A stretch of 64,000 bases of DNA from SAR202 cluster bacterium. GTDB lineage: Bacteria; Chloroflexota; Dehalococcoidia; Lucifugimonadales; UBA2962. Location of the stretch: contig VFGV01000003.1 of NCBI GenBank assembly GCA_009392275.1, positions 28,759 to 92,758 of the forward strand, given 5' to 3'. Of this stretch, positions 9,122 through 17,973 are shown piece after piece (the stretch's first letter is position 1; each line of letters starts with the position of its first letter). A program made the position numbers and the translations under genes. The notes beneath the pieces are model-generated. The model did no database searches. It had not been told where the DNA came from and saw only the letters and a program-made list of their open reading frames with translations.

Positions 9122-10096
9122 ATGAATAAAATACAAATGTATCGCCCAACACTTAATGACATTCAAGCAGCTCATAAAAGAATCAAGCGGTATGTAACAA
9201 GAACTCCGTTGCATCGCTATCGCACTTTAGAAAATTTAATCGATGCTGAAGTGTATGTGAAACACGAAAACCATCAGCCTCTAGGTGCATTTAAAATGCG
9301 TGGAGGTGTAAATCACTTAATGAAAATGTCATCTGAGCAAAAAAAGAAGGGTGTAGTTACAGCATCCTCGGGTAACCACGGCCAGTCTATTGCGTACGCT
9401 GCAAAACTTCATGAAATAGAAGCCGTGATCATTGTCCCGGAGAATGCCAACCCTGGGAAAGTTGCATCGATGAAATCTTTAGGTGCAGACGTCAGGTTTT
9501 ATGGCAAAGATTTCGATGAATCGAGATCCGAAGTAGAAAGACTATCTAAAGAAGAGGGTTATACATATATTCATTCAGCAAATACTCCAGACTTAATAGA
9601 GGGTGTAGGCACCTACACTTTAGAAATATTAGAAGATCTACCGACAACAGATGTAATCGTTGTCCCAGTCGGTGCCGGCAGCGGTGCTTGTGGAACAGCT
9701 ATTGCTGCAAAATCAATTAATCCTAAAATAGAGGTTATCGGAGTTCAGTCGAAAGCTGCTCCTGCTGCATATTTATCTTGGAAATCAGGTGATTTACAGT
9801 CTAATCCTAATAAGACTATCGCCGAAGGCTTAGGAACAGCCCTTGGATTTTCCTACACTATAGAAATTATGCGGGATTTAATGGATGATTTTATTTTGGT
9901 CTCAGATGAAGAACTGGAATCGGCTGTTTTATTACTGCTAGAACACACTCATAATCTTACAGAACATGCTGGTGCTGCCTCTTTAGCTGGTGCATTAAAA
10001 ATAAAAGATCGTTTAGTAGATAAGCGGGTTGTCCTTATAATGAGTGGTGGAAATTTATCTATGCAACACCTGAGAAACATAATTAACAAGAAATAG
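9122..10096 (+). CDS. Threonine/serine dehydratase (PLP fold type II)
   Basis: Deaminates threonine (or serine) to 2-oxobutyrate and ammonia. The 324 residues cover the catalytic domain only, with no C-terminal ACT-like regulatory domain, so it resembles the catabolic type or a serine racemase-like enzyme. Visible marks are the Schiff-base lysine in GAFKMRG (about 59-65), the phosphate-adjacent SSGNHGQSIAYAA, and the Gly-rich PVGAGSGACG loop. The first ATG at 9122 has no ribosome site; an alternative ATG lies at 9137. It is divergent from mutL and overlaps the convergent pyrD by 14 bp at the 3' end. Threonine versus serine preference is not decidable here. Confidence 0.88.
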   Translation: MNKIQMYRPTLNDIQAAHKRIKRYVTRTPLHRYRTLENLIDAEVYVKHENHQPLGAFKMRGGVNHLMKMSSEQKKKGVVTASSGNHGQSIAYAAKLHEIEAVIIVPENANPGKVASMKSLGADVRFYGKDFDESRSEVERLSKEEGYTYIHSANTPDLIEGVGTYTLEILEDLPTTDVIVVPVGAGSGACGTAIAAKSINPKIEVIGVQSKAAPAAYLSWKSGDLQSNPNKTIAEGLGTALGFSYTIEIMRDLMDDFILVSDEELESAVLLLLEHTHNLTEHAGAASLAGALKIKDRLVDKRVVLIMSGGNLSMQHLRNIINKK

Positions 10097-11126
10097 AATC
10101 GACAGAATAAATATCCGCTACGTTCCCTATTCCTTCTCTCCTCATTCTTATTAATAATTCTCTTTTAATATGTCTTATTGCCAAAGGCCCTCTGTATACC
10201 AGGGCTGTGTAGATCTGAGCGGTGTTTGCTCCAGCTCGCAAGGCACTGAATACATCATCTCCTGTAAAAATACCTCCACATGCATTGATTATTGGTATAT
10301 CCCCCAGGTTTGAGCGGAAATATGACACCATCTGCAAGGTAGATTTTAATAACGGCGCCCCACTTAACCCTCCCTGACCTACTGAAAGTCTGGGGTCTAT
10401 AGTGGGATGGCTATTTGCTAATGTAATACCATCGGCCCCGGAATCAATGCAAATTCTCGCCAATTTAAATGAATCTTCAATTTCATGGAGTTCGTCTATA
10501 TGTGGAGGCAACTTTATTATTAACGGTTTTTCGGTTAAATCTCGTATAGCATTTATCATTTCAGATAACTTACCAGAGTCATGAAATGTTTTTAATCCAG
10601 AAGTGTTCGGAGAGCTAATGTTGACCTCTAGCCCAGAGACGAATGGTGATAATTGAGCGCAAGACTTTTGCATACTAGTTATATCAGTTCCCGATATACT
10701 TCCAAAAACTGGTGACAACTTGATGTCATTTAAGGATTTGAGTGATTCGATTGCATATTTTATGCCCTTGCTAGGAAAACCCATACAATTTAATATCGCT
10801 TTTTGATCTGGATCTCGAAGCAATCGAGGTTTAGGATGTCCTGGCTGAGGATCTAGTACAACTGTGCCAGCAGTAATATAACCAAAATCTAATTCAGATA
10901 ATGCCCGGAGCATACGAAAATCCTTATCGAAACCAGCTGCAAGACCTATGGGACTTGATATAGAAATACCACTGATTTCAGTATTTAATTGAGGGTTGTC
11001 TGAATTGATATAATTACCAAACAAAATCCATGGGGAATTAAATCTCAGAATTGTTTCTGCAAGGTTTTGAGCCGTTTCCGGCGGCAAAAACAAAAGTAGC
11101 CGTAATATTAAATTGCGATATAACAT
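10083..11126 (-). CDS. pyrD: Dihydroorotate dehydrogenase (quinone), class 2
   Basis: Fourth step of pyrimidine synthesis, oxidising dihydroorotate with FMN and passing electrons to membrane quinone. The N-terminal amphipathic segment (about 1-28) is the membrane-association helix pair of class 2 enzymes. Then come AAGFDKD, LNCMGFPSKG, VNISSPNTSGL with the class 2 catalytic serine, and the FMN-phosphate motif ACGGIFTGDD near the C-terminus. At 347 residues the length is normal. ATG 11126 has no ribosome site but TATAAT lies 7 nt before it. The last 14 bp overlap the convergent dehydratase gene. Confidence 0.95.
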   Translation of the reverse strand: MLYRNLILRLLLFLPPETAQNLAETILRFNSPWILFGNYINSDNPQLNTEISGISISSPIGLAAGFDKDFRMLRALSELDFGYITAGTVVLDPQPGHPKPRLLRDPDQKAILNCMGFPSKGIKYAIESLKSLNDIKLSPVFGSISGTDITSMQKSCAQLSPFVSGLEVNISSPNTSGLKTFHDSGKLSEMINAIRDLTEKPLIIKLPPHIDELHEIEDSFKLARICIDSGADGITLANSHPTIDPRLSVGQGGLSGAPLLKSTLQMVSYFRSNLGDIPIINACGGIFTGDDVFSALRAGANTAQIYTALVYRGPLAIRHIKRELLIRMRREGIGNVADIYSVDSISC

Positions 11127-11133
11127 TAACCAA

Positions 11134-11139
11134 ATTATA
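11134..11139 (-). promoter_or_regulatory. -10 TATAAT 7 nt before the pyrD start
   Basis: Minus-strand TATAAT 7 nt before ATG 11126, with no ribosome site. A -35 is not evident. Confidence 0.35.
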
Positions 11140-11186
11140 AAATAGTTATTACAATAAGAACTAGTAATGGATCACAAAACGAAAAA

Positions 11187-11939
11187 ATGAATTTAGATTT
11201 TGAGCGTGGAGAACCTCAGAAACCCAAAGGACACGCATTTATATACTTTACAGGTACGGAGTCTGATTCCACATATTTTGCAACCTACCTAATGGTGCAG
11301 CCAATAAATGTGGATGTTTCTAAATACGTACCACCTTTTTTAATGAACCAAATGGGTGAATTAGAAAAAGATTTATCAGCTTTCGCATTTCCTCCTTCAC
11401 CAGAACAGATTGATAGCTTAGATGACATAAAATATTTAGCCGAAATCAGAGAGGATGATTTAATTTACGGCGGAAAAATCCAAAGCAACGATCCAACGGC
11501 TGCGTTAATTAAAGTAAATGAAATTCTTGAGTGGTATTCAAGTGTTTACGAATCCAATAATAAACTCCTATCAAATAAAACGATCGACTCAGAAAATGGT
11601 ACAAATGTTAACGAAGTTGTATATAGCCTAATGAATGATCGAGACAAGCTTGAAGAACTTACCAAGTTGATAGGTAAACTTCGATACGATGTTGATGTCA
11701 CAGAAGAGAGACTATCTCAAGAAACTGAAGAACAAATTAAACTGCTTTCGAAACATCTTCCAGAAAGTCACGAGATATCAAAAATAATATCAGCTGCAAA
11801 GGGAGCACAGAGCACTGATCACAAGCTGGCTGATCTATACCTTCAACGATCATTTCATTTAATAAACGAGGCTTTTGATGATTTAACTAATATCGACAGA
11901 GAAATTAAAAAGTTGGAGGAGATGGGCCCTGTCAACTAA
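11187..11939 (+). CDS. Protein of unknown function with C-terminal coiled coil
   Basis: I do not recognise this 250-residue protein. The N-terminal half (1-110) has an alternating pattern with aromatic and Pro-rich segments (for example TYFATYLMVQP around 32-42 and VPPFLMNQM around 50-58) and no signal peptide or membrane helix, suggesting a small mixed domain. The C-terminal half (about 140-250) is rich in Glu, Lys and Leu with heptad-like spacing and is probably helical or coiled coil. ATG 11187 has no strong ribosome site. It is divergent from pyrD and overlaps the convergent PfkB kinase gene by 8 bp. Codon use resembles its neighbours, so I take it as a real vertically inherited gene. Confidence 0.75.
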   Translation: MNLDFERGEPQKPKGHAFIYFTGTESDSTYFATYLMVQPINVDVSKYVPPFLMNQMGELEKDLSAFAFPPSPEQIDSLDDIKYLAEIREDDLIYGGKIQSNDPTAALIKVNEILEWYSSVYESNNKLLSNKTIDSENGTNVNEVVYSLMNDRDKLEELTKLIGKLRYDVDVTEERLSQETEEQIKLLSKHLPESHEISKIISAAKGAQSTDHKLADLYLQRSFHLINEAFDDLTNIDREIKKLEEMGPVN

Positions 11940-12882
11940 TTAAAGAGTCAACTTGAGACCTTGCAGGCATCGACATTTGTGCACCTGATTTAGACACAGC
12001 TAGCGAACCAGCCGCACAGCCCTTTTTAACTGCTTCACGTAATGATAATTTTTCAGCAATTGACACGGTAAATGCCGCTCCAAACGCGTCTCCAGCAGCT
12101 ACTGAATCTACAACATCTGTTGGTACAGAAGACACGAAACCAGATTCACCTGCGCTTTCATAATAAGCCCCTAGTTCTCCCATTTTGATCACTACTGTCG
12201 ACACCCCTAACTTGAGCAAAATTGCAGATGCCTTTCTTGCTGAAACCTGATCTACAACTTTAATTCCAGTCAAAAATTCTGCTTCATTTTGATTGGGCAT
12301 AATGACATCTGCAAACGGTATTATCTCTTTTATGTTATTGTCAGATGGAGCCGGGTCAAATATAACAGGAATTCCCAAAACATTGGCATCTTTAGCAACC
12401 TTTTTCGTTACTTTTAATGGCAACTCGTTTTGGATCATTAACGCATCTACATCCGGCAAGCATTCTTGCGCAGCCTTGATTTCACAAGTGTCCGCCAACA
12501 TATTTGCGCCCCTGACTTGAATTATGTAGTTTTGACCATTTTTATCTAATAGGATTATTGCTATTCCAGACTTTGCATCAGAATCTTTATAAACACATCT
12601 GACGTCAATCCCCTCTGCAAGCAGATTTGCAAGTAATTGTTCTCCATATTGATCGTCTCCAATACGGCCTATTAAAGATACTCTTGCTCCCATCCTCGAT
12701 GCGCCAACTGCTTGGTTAGCTCCTTTGCCTCCTGGAGTTATATTAAGATTATTTCCAGTAACTGTCTGGCCAGGCTCAGGTATTAAATCAGTTGATGTGA
12801 TTAAATTAATATTAATCCCGCCCACAACCAATATTAACGGTGAGTATTCCAGTATTTCATGAACAGTTTCCACGTCAGCCAA
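11932..12882 (-). CDS. PfkB-family carbohydrate kinase, ribokinase-like
   Basis: Phosphorylates a sugar with ATP. The 316-residue protein has the N-terminal family signature GGKGANQAVGASRMGA and the C-terminal DSVAAGDAFGAAF; the AAGD form with the catalytic Asp is that of E. coli RbsK. The sugar-binding N-terminus (GGININLITSTD) differs somewhat from classical ribokinase, so ribose is likely but not proven. The start overlaps the end of the HAD phosphatase gene by 8 bp, so the two are translationally coupled. Together a sugar kinase and a Cof-type phosphatase suggest sugar-phosphate or nucleoside salvage. RpiB at 27.4 kb could use ribose 5-phosphate. Confidence 0.88.
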   Translation of the reverse strand: MADVETVHEILEYSPLILVVGGININLITSTDLIPEPGQTVTGNNLNITPGGKGANQAVGASRMGARVSLIGRIGDDQYGEQLLANLLAEGIDVRCVYKDSDAKSGIAIILLDKNGQNYIIQVRGANMLADTCEIKAAQECLPDVDALMIQNELPLKVTKKVAKDANVLGIPVIFDPAPSDNNIKEIIPFADVIMPNQNEAEFLTGIKVVDQVSARKASAILLKLGVSTVVIKMGELGAYYESAGESGFVSSVPTDVVDSVAAGDAFGAAFTVSIAEKLSLREAVKKGCAAGSLAVSKSGAQMSMPARSQVDSLIS

Positions 12883-13684
12883 TTAATCCTTTTTCCAGAA
12901 ATGATGTCAATAAAATTGCAGGTCCATCTGATTCCACAGTCCCACACAAACTATCAGCTGACTTAATCACTTCTTCAGGAGAACCCTGTACAGCAACGCC
13001 TAGACCGGCCCATTTCAACATATGTATGTCATTGTATCCATTTCCGAAAGCCAATACGGATTCATTTGAAATACCTAGCCTAGTGCAAATAACCTCTAAT
13101 GCTCTATGTTTACCAGAAAATGGATGCAAGATCTCACAAAAGTTGGGCAATGAACGTGTTATATGAAGTCCATCTTGAAAGTTGCCTATCAATTGTTTTT
13201 CTATCTCAGCTATTTCATTTTCGGCATCAACCAAAACAAAGCGTGTGGGTTTTTTATTCGCTATAGATTTCAAATCGTCAACTCTGACTATCTCTATGCC
13301 ATTTCGATCTACATAGGATTCGGTCCACTGAGTTATTTTATTGACATATATTTTATGTTTAACAAAAACTAAAATCTCACCTGGCCAATTTTCGAGATAG
13401 TATAGTAAATCTAATGTCATTTTCTCTGTTAATGGCATATGCCAAATAACCCGAGATGTTATGGGATCTCCAATATGTGCCCCTTGAAATGAAACTATTG
13501 GAGAATCTAGATTTAACAAACGAGTAGCTGTTATAGCAGAATTAAACGAACGGCCGGTCGCTATTGTAACTAATGCTCCAGCTTCACGGGTTCTACTCAA
13601 GGACCGTTGAGTGATCTCCGTAATTTCTTTATTTAAGTTTTTTATCGTGCCATCGATGTCTAATGCGATTAGTTTATACGTCAT
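12875..13684 (-). CDS. Cof-type HAD-superfamily phosphatase
   Basis: Cytosolic phosphatase of the HAD IIB (Cof) group, acting on small phosphorylated metabolites. Motif I is DIDGTI (9-14, nucleophile Asp9 and acid/base Asp11), motif II is ATGRS, and motif IV reads FGNGYNDIHML rather than the usual GDxxND, so the first acidic magnesium ligand is Asn. The cap domain lies between about 85 and 185. At 269 residues the length is standard. It is the first gene of a two-gene unit with the PfkB kinase. Substrate unknown. Confidence 0.88.
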   Translation of the reverse strand: MTYKLIALDIDGTIKNLNKEITEITQRSLSRTREAGALVTIATGRSFNSAITATRLLNLDSPIVSFQGAHIGDPITSRVIWHMPLTEKMTLDLLYYLENWPGEILVFVKHKIYVNKITQWTESYVDRNGIEIVRVDDLKSIANKKPTRFVLVDAENEIAEIEKQLIGNFQDGLHITRSLPNFCEILHPFSGKHRALEVICTRLGISNESVLAFGNGYNDIHMLKWAGLGVAVQGSPEEVIKSADSLCGTVESDGPAILLTSFLEKGLIG

Positions 13685-13776
13685 ATAAAATCTATTACCT
13701 ATGGAGTTGCTGTGATATTTTGCCCGTTATATATAATATTATCTAACTCCATCAAAGATAGTGTTAATAAAAAATT

Positions 13777-13863
13777 ATGAATATAGGGCCAAGACAAATA
13801 CTTTGGTTAATAACTGTACCAATTGTAATAGCCATACTGTTTCTGTCTATACGTGGAGTTTAA
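13777..13863 (+). CDS. Putative 28-residue single-pass membrane peptide
   Basis: A short open frame from ATG 13777 to TAA 13863 encodes 28 residues: a polar start (MNIGPRQ), a hydrophobic run of about 17 residues (ILWLITVPIVIAILFLS) and a basic end (IRGV), which is a well-formed transmembrane segment with positive charge after it. It begins 39 nt after a TATAAT (13732-13737) and ends 22 nt before the molybdoenzyme start at 13886, so the two could share a transcript. No clear ribosome site is visible, and chance hydrophobic frames occur in AT-rich DNA. I report it as a candidate only. Confidence 0.35.
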   Translation: MNIGPRQILWLITVPIVIAILFLSIRGV

Positions 13864-13885
13864 TTAAGAAATTAAATTGATACAC

Positions 13886-16168
13886 ATGAAAAACAACTCA
13901 GGTTTCAAATATGTCGGCAAGCGACCTCTTAGACCAGATGGTGTTGAAAAAGTCACTGGTAAGGCTCTCTATGGAGCTGATGTAAATCTCCCGAGTACTA
14001 TTTATGGAAAAATATTACGAAGCCCTCATGCTCATGCCAGGATTTTATCAATCGACACTGATAAAGCTATAAAACTACCAGGTGTCCATGCGATAGTCAC
14101 TTCAAATGATTTAGCGAAAAAGACTGATCAAATATACAAGGATCTAGAAGGCACTCTATCGAGCTTACGATATCTAAGCAATAATGTGCTGGCTGAAGAC
14201 AAAGTTCTATACGCCGGCCATGCTGTTGCAGCTGTGGCAGCTAACAGTCCTTATGTCGCTTTGGAAGCATTATCACTGATAACAGTCGAATATGAGGTTC
14301 TAACTGCGGTAACAGATGTTCAATCCTCTATGAGTCATGATGCGCCGCTTTTACATGATGATCCAACTACTGGATCTCCAAGACATAAAAAGTTTGAAAA
14401 TACTAACGTAGTCGGGCACTGTGAGTTTTCAAGAGGTGACGTAGAAATCGGTTTGAGTAAAGCTGAAGTAGTTGTGGAAACTGAGTACAAAACTAACACC
14501 GTACATCAAGGATATATAGAGCCTCAATCAGCGACAGCTTTATGGTCAAGAGATGACCGCCAATTAAAAATTTGGTGCAGCAATCAAGGCCATTTCAGCG
14601 TAAGACATGAAGTGTCTGCAATATTAGATATTCCAGTATCTCAAATTAAAGTTATTCCTATGGAAATCGGCGGAGGGTTCGGTGGGAAGATCACTGCTCA
14701 TATAGAACCGATAGCAGCATTACTTTCAAGAAAAACTGGAAGGCCAGTTAAAATCTCTCTAGATAGATCTGAGGTGCTCCAATGTACCGGTCCTACTTCA
14801 GGAGGTCTTGTTAAAGCAAAAATAGGAGCTAGCAAAGATGGCAAGATAACCGCTGCTACCTGTGATATCTACCTTGAAGCCGGTGCATATCCTGGTTCAT
14901 TTATAGAGAATGGCTGTAATACTGCATTTGCACCCTATGATATTTCCAACTTTAATATAAGTGGCTACGACATAGTTACTAATAAACCAAAAACTGGAGC
15001 TTATCGTGCACCAGGAACACCTAACTCTGCTCTTGCTGTTGAGACGGCCATAGACGAAATCTCAAGAAAGTTGAATATTGACCCAATAGATCTGAGATTA
15101 AAAAATGCTGCCCAAAAAGGTACTAGAAAAGCCGATGGAACTATTTATCCTGACATCGGCATGGTACAAACAGCACAATCGGTACTTGATCATCCACACT
15201 ATTTACAGCCTAAACCCAAGCCATCAAATAAATCCATGAAAGTTGGTAGAGGAATAGCTTTTGGATACAGTGGAAACATTAATGGAGCATCAACAGTAAT
15301 AGCAAACGTTGTGCCAGATGGAACAATTAGTTTAATAATCGGTTCAGTGGATATAGGAGGAACGAGGATATCTATAGCTCAACAATTCGCTGAGGTTTTG
15401 GGAATCAACCCAGAAAAAGTACATGTAACAGTCGCTGATACTGACTCTATCGGATACACGTCTGCCAGTGTAGGCAGCAGCGCATCTCATAAAAGTGGAT
15501 GGGCCGCTTATCTATGTGCATTAGATATAAAAGATCAACTAGAAACACGAATATCAACTATTTGGGATGTGCCTAAAGCAACAGTGGTCTTTGAAAATGG
15601 TAATGCGACATCAACTAGTGGACCGGCTCAGGATATTTCATTTAAAGAATTATCATCAATGCTGGAAGATACTGGTGGACCCATAACAGGTAGGGGCAAT
15701 GTGACTGCTGCTGGGTCAGCAGGTTCATTCAGTGCAAATATAGTGGATTTGGAAGTCGATATAGAAACAGGCAAAGTTAATGTAATAAAATATACAGCGT
15801 TCCAAGATGCCGGTAAAGCTATTCACCCTAGCTATGTTGAAGGACAAATACAAGGAGGAACGGTGCAAGGAATCGGCTGGGCACTACATGAAGAATACGT
15901 ATTCGATAATCAAGGTAAAATGACTAATGCTTCGCTGTTAGACTATCGCATGCCAACCGCTTGGGACGTCCCCATGATAGACGCCCAGATTGTAGAAAGT
16001 TACAATCCCGGACACCCGTATGGAGCGCGGGGGGTTGGCGAAGCATCAATAGTGCCTCCACTGCCTGCGATATCGAATGCAATAAATGATGCTATTGATT
16101 GCAGAATACCTATACTACCTATGTCGCCGACAAACATTTACAAATTTATTCCTAATTCTGACCATTGA
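13886..16168 (+). CDS. Molybdopterin hydroxylase large subunit (xanthine/aldehyde dehydrogenase family), orphan
   Basis: Mo-cofactor catalytic subunit of the xanthine dehydrogenase/aldehyde oxidase family, about 760 residues. Marks include the N-terminal KVTGKALYGAD segment, QGYIEPQSATALW, the cofactor-contacting GGGFGGK, AYRAPGTPNSA, and near the end GARGVGEASIVPP with the catalytic Glu. The AYxCSFR loop of form I CO dehydrogenase is absent, so it is not CoxL. The 2Fe-2S and FAD subunits that normally accompany it are not adjacent, which is odd; electron partners must be elsewhere. ATG 13886 is preferred over an in-frame TTG at 13877; neither has a clear ribosome site. groL follows after 70 nt. 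Substrate unknown. Confidence 0.88.
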   Translation: MKNNSGFKYVGKRPLRPDGVEKVTGKALYGADVNLPSTIYGKILRSPHAHARILSIDTDKAIKLPGVHAIVTSNDLAKKTDQIYKDLEGTLSSLRYLSNNVLAEDKVLYAGHAVAAVAANSPYVALEALSLITVEYEVLTAVTDVQSSMSHDAPLLHDDPTTGSPRHKKFENTNVVGHCEFSRGDVEIGLSKAEVVVETEYKTNTVHQGYIEPQSATALWSRDDRQLKIWCSNQGHFSVRHEVSAILDIPVSQIKVIPMEIGGGFGGKITAHIEPIAALLSRKTGRPVKISLDRSEVLQCTGPTSGGLVKAKIGASKDGKITAATCDIYLEAGAYPGSFIENGCNTAFAPYDISNFNISGYDIVTNKPKTGAYRAPGTPNSALAVETAIDEISRKLNIDPIDLRLKNAAQKGTRKADGTIYPDIGMVQTAQSVLDHPHYLQPKPKPSNKSMKVGRGIAFGYSGNINGASTVIANVVPDGTISLIIGSVDIGGTRISIAQQFAEVLGINPEKVHVTVADTDSIGYTSASVGSSASHKSGWAAYLCALDIKDQLETRISTIWDVPKATVVFENGNATSTSGPAQDISFKELSSMLEDTGGPITGRGNVTAAGSAGSFSANIVDLEVDIETGKVNVIKYTAFQDAGKAIHPSYVEGQIQGGTVQGIGWALHEEYVFDNQGKMTNASLLDYRMPTAWDVPMIDAQIVESYNPGHPYGARGVGEASIVPPLPAISNAINDAIDCRIPILPMSPTNIYKFIPNSDH

Positions 16169-16172
16169 GGGA

Positions 16173-16197
16173 CTATTGATATTAAGTTGATCAATAG
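16173..16197. promoter_or_regulatory. 8-N9-8 inverted repeat upstream of groL (operator candidate)
   Basis: CTATTGAT and ATCAATAG are perfect inverted repeats separated by exactly 9 nt (ATTAAGTTG). The spacing equals that of the HrcA operator CIRCE (9-N9-9), but the half-site sequence is different. It lies 41 nt before the groL ATG. A TTGATA (16176-16181) and a GATAAT (16197-16202) sit within or at its edge, with a short 15-nt spacer, so the repeat would cover any promoter there. Function is inferred from position and symmetry only. Confidence 0.5.
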
Positions 16198-16238
16198 ATA
16201 ATAAATGGTCTCAAAAAACACGAGAGAGAAGATTAATT

Positions 16239-17942
16239 ATGACAGCAAAAAAGTTCCAGTTTAAAGAAAATGCGAGAAAGCAATTAGTTGAAGGTATAGA
16301 TATAGTTGCAAAAACTGTAGGGATAACACTTGGTCCCGCCGGTAGAAACGTTGTCTTAGATAAGGGTTTTGGCCCACCAAGAGTTTATAGTGATGGGGTG
16401 TCCATTGCTCGCGAAATTGATTTACCTGACCCATTTCAAAATATGGGAGCACGACTCATACAAGATGCTGCACGCAAAACAAATGATATAGCTGGAGATG
16501 GCACTACCACCTCAACGGTTATAGCTCAAGCAATCGTCCATGAGGGATTTAAAAATGTCGCCGCTGGAGCCAACCCGATGGCTCTTAAATCTGGAATTCA
16601 GAGTGCAGTCAAAGAAATCAACAATCAACTCAGTGTTTTAGCAAAACCTGTCGAAGGTCGAGACCAGATGGCTCAAATCGCTAGCTTGTCTGCTCATGAA
16701 GATCAAATGGGAGAAATGATTGCCGATGTTATGGAGAAAATTGGACAAGATGGAATTGTCACAATTGAAGAAGGCAAGGGCACATCAGACGAAGTAGAGT
16801 ACGTTGAAGGAATGCGAGTTGATAGAGGATATATCTCTCCTTACTTAGTAACTAATCAAGAAACAATGAAAGCTGAGGTCGACAATCCTTTCATTCTGTT
16901 GACTTCAGAAAAAATATCCTCTGCCAATGAACTAGTTCCTGTTTTGGAAGCATTATCATCTAAGAGCAAAGATATTGTGATTATAGCTGAAGATATAGAG
17001 AAAGAGGCATTAGCAACTTTAGTAGTTAATAAACTCAGGGGAACTATGAATTGCTTAGCCATAAAAGCTCCTGCATTTGGAGATCGCCGTAAAGCTATAT
17101 TAGAAGACTTGGCAATCCTATTTGGTGCTAACCTAATTTCTAAAGAAACTGGCAGAGGTCTAGAATCTGCAACGATTGAGGATCTTGGGAGAGCACGAAA
17201 AGCGATTGCTTCAAAAGAAGATACAACCTTTGTTGAAGGAGCAGGAGATCCAAAATCTATTGAAACAAGAATCCAACAAATAAAACTTCAAGCAGAAGAC
17301 ACAACATCAGATTATGACAGAGAGAAATTAAATGAGAGGGCAGCAAAATTATCCGGTGGAGTTGCTGTAATTAACGTAGGGGCTGTCACTGAAATTGCAC
17401 TAAAGGAAAGAAAACAACGAATGGAGGATGCTTTAGCAGCAACCAAAGCAGCTTCTGAAGAAGGTATTATTGCTGGAGGTGGAGCTAGTTTGATCAGAGT
17501 TGCCTCAAAGGTTCTGAAGGCAAGTACCGCAATCGGAGATGAACTAACGGGTTATAAAATCGTCGCACAAGCGGTCGAAGAACCCTTAAAACTAATGGTT
17601 GAAAATGCCGGACTAGCTGGTGACGTAGTTTTGTCGGCAGTCAAGAAAGGAAATAAAAACCATGGTTTTGACGCTGAAAATCAGACTTATGGAAACTTAT
17701 ATGAAATTGGCATTGTCGACCCTGTAAAAGTCACTAAAACAGCATTAGAAAATGCTTCTAGTGTGGCTGCAATGATTCTTACAACAGAATCTCTGATTTC
17801 AGAAGTACCTGAGCCCATGCCTCCTATGCCTGGTGGTATGCCTGGTGGTATGCCTGGTGGTATGCCTGGTGGTATGCCTGGTGGTATGCCTGGTGGTATG
17901 CCTGGTGGTATGCCTGGTGGTATGCCTGGTATGGGATTCTAA
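16239..17942 (+). CDS. groL: Chaperonin GroEL
   Basis: 60-kDa chaperonin subunit that folds proteins in an ATP-driven double ring with GroES. Residues match the family end to end: LGPAGRN (31-37), GDGTTTSTV (86-94, nucleotide site including Asp87), the VTIEEGKG apical region, and [10 protein letters not shown] followed by RMEDAL, which holds the ATPase Asp. At 567 residues it is longer than usual because the GGM-type tail is expanded: eight MPGG units at residues 530-561, then MPGMGF. A GAGAGAGAAG ribosome site precedes ATG 16239. No groES lies next to it, so groES must be elsewhere. The inverted repeat at 16173-16197 suggests its own control. Confidence 0.97.
17826..17921 (+). repeat. Perfect 12-bp minisatellite, eight copies, in the groL tail
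   Basis: Eight uninterrupted identical copies of ATGCCTGGTGGT encode the MPGG repeats of the GroEL tail. There is not one synonymous change, although Pro and Gly codons are fourfold degenerate, which points to recent expansion or homogenisation by slippage. The unit is a whole number of codons, so copy-number change keeps the frame. Confidence 0.97.
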
Positions 17943-17973
17943 GTTTAATCATAAAAGTAAACACAAAACACCT

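Noticed and set aside
9058..9162. Extended N-terminus of MutL
   Set aside because: The added residues do not fit the family, and they overlap the divergent gene at 9122.
13877..13885. TTG start for the molybdoenzyme
   Set aside because: ATG 13886 gives the same protein with no loss of conserved sequence and is the simpler choice.
17833..17973. Open frame reading the groL minisatellite as a Val-Cys-Leu repeat and joined to the ABC ATPase
   Set aside because: It is the +1 frame of a perfect in-frame GroEL repeat, and the ATPase has its own ATG at 17974.
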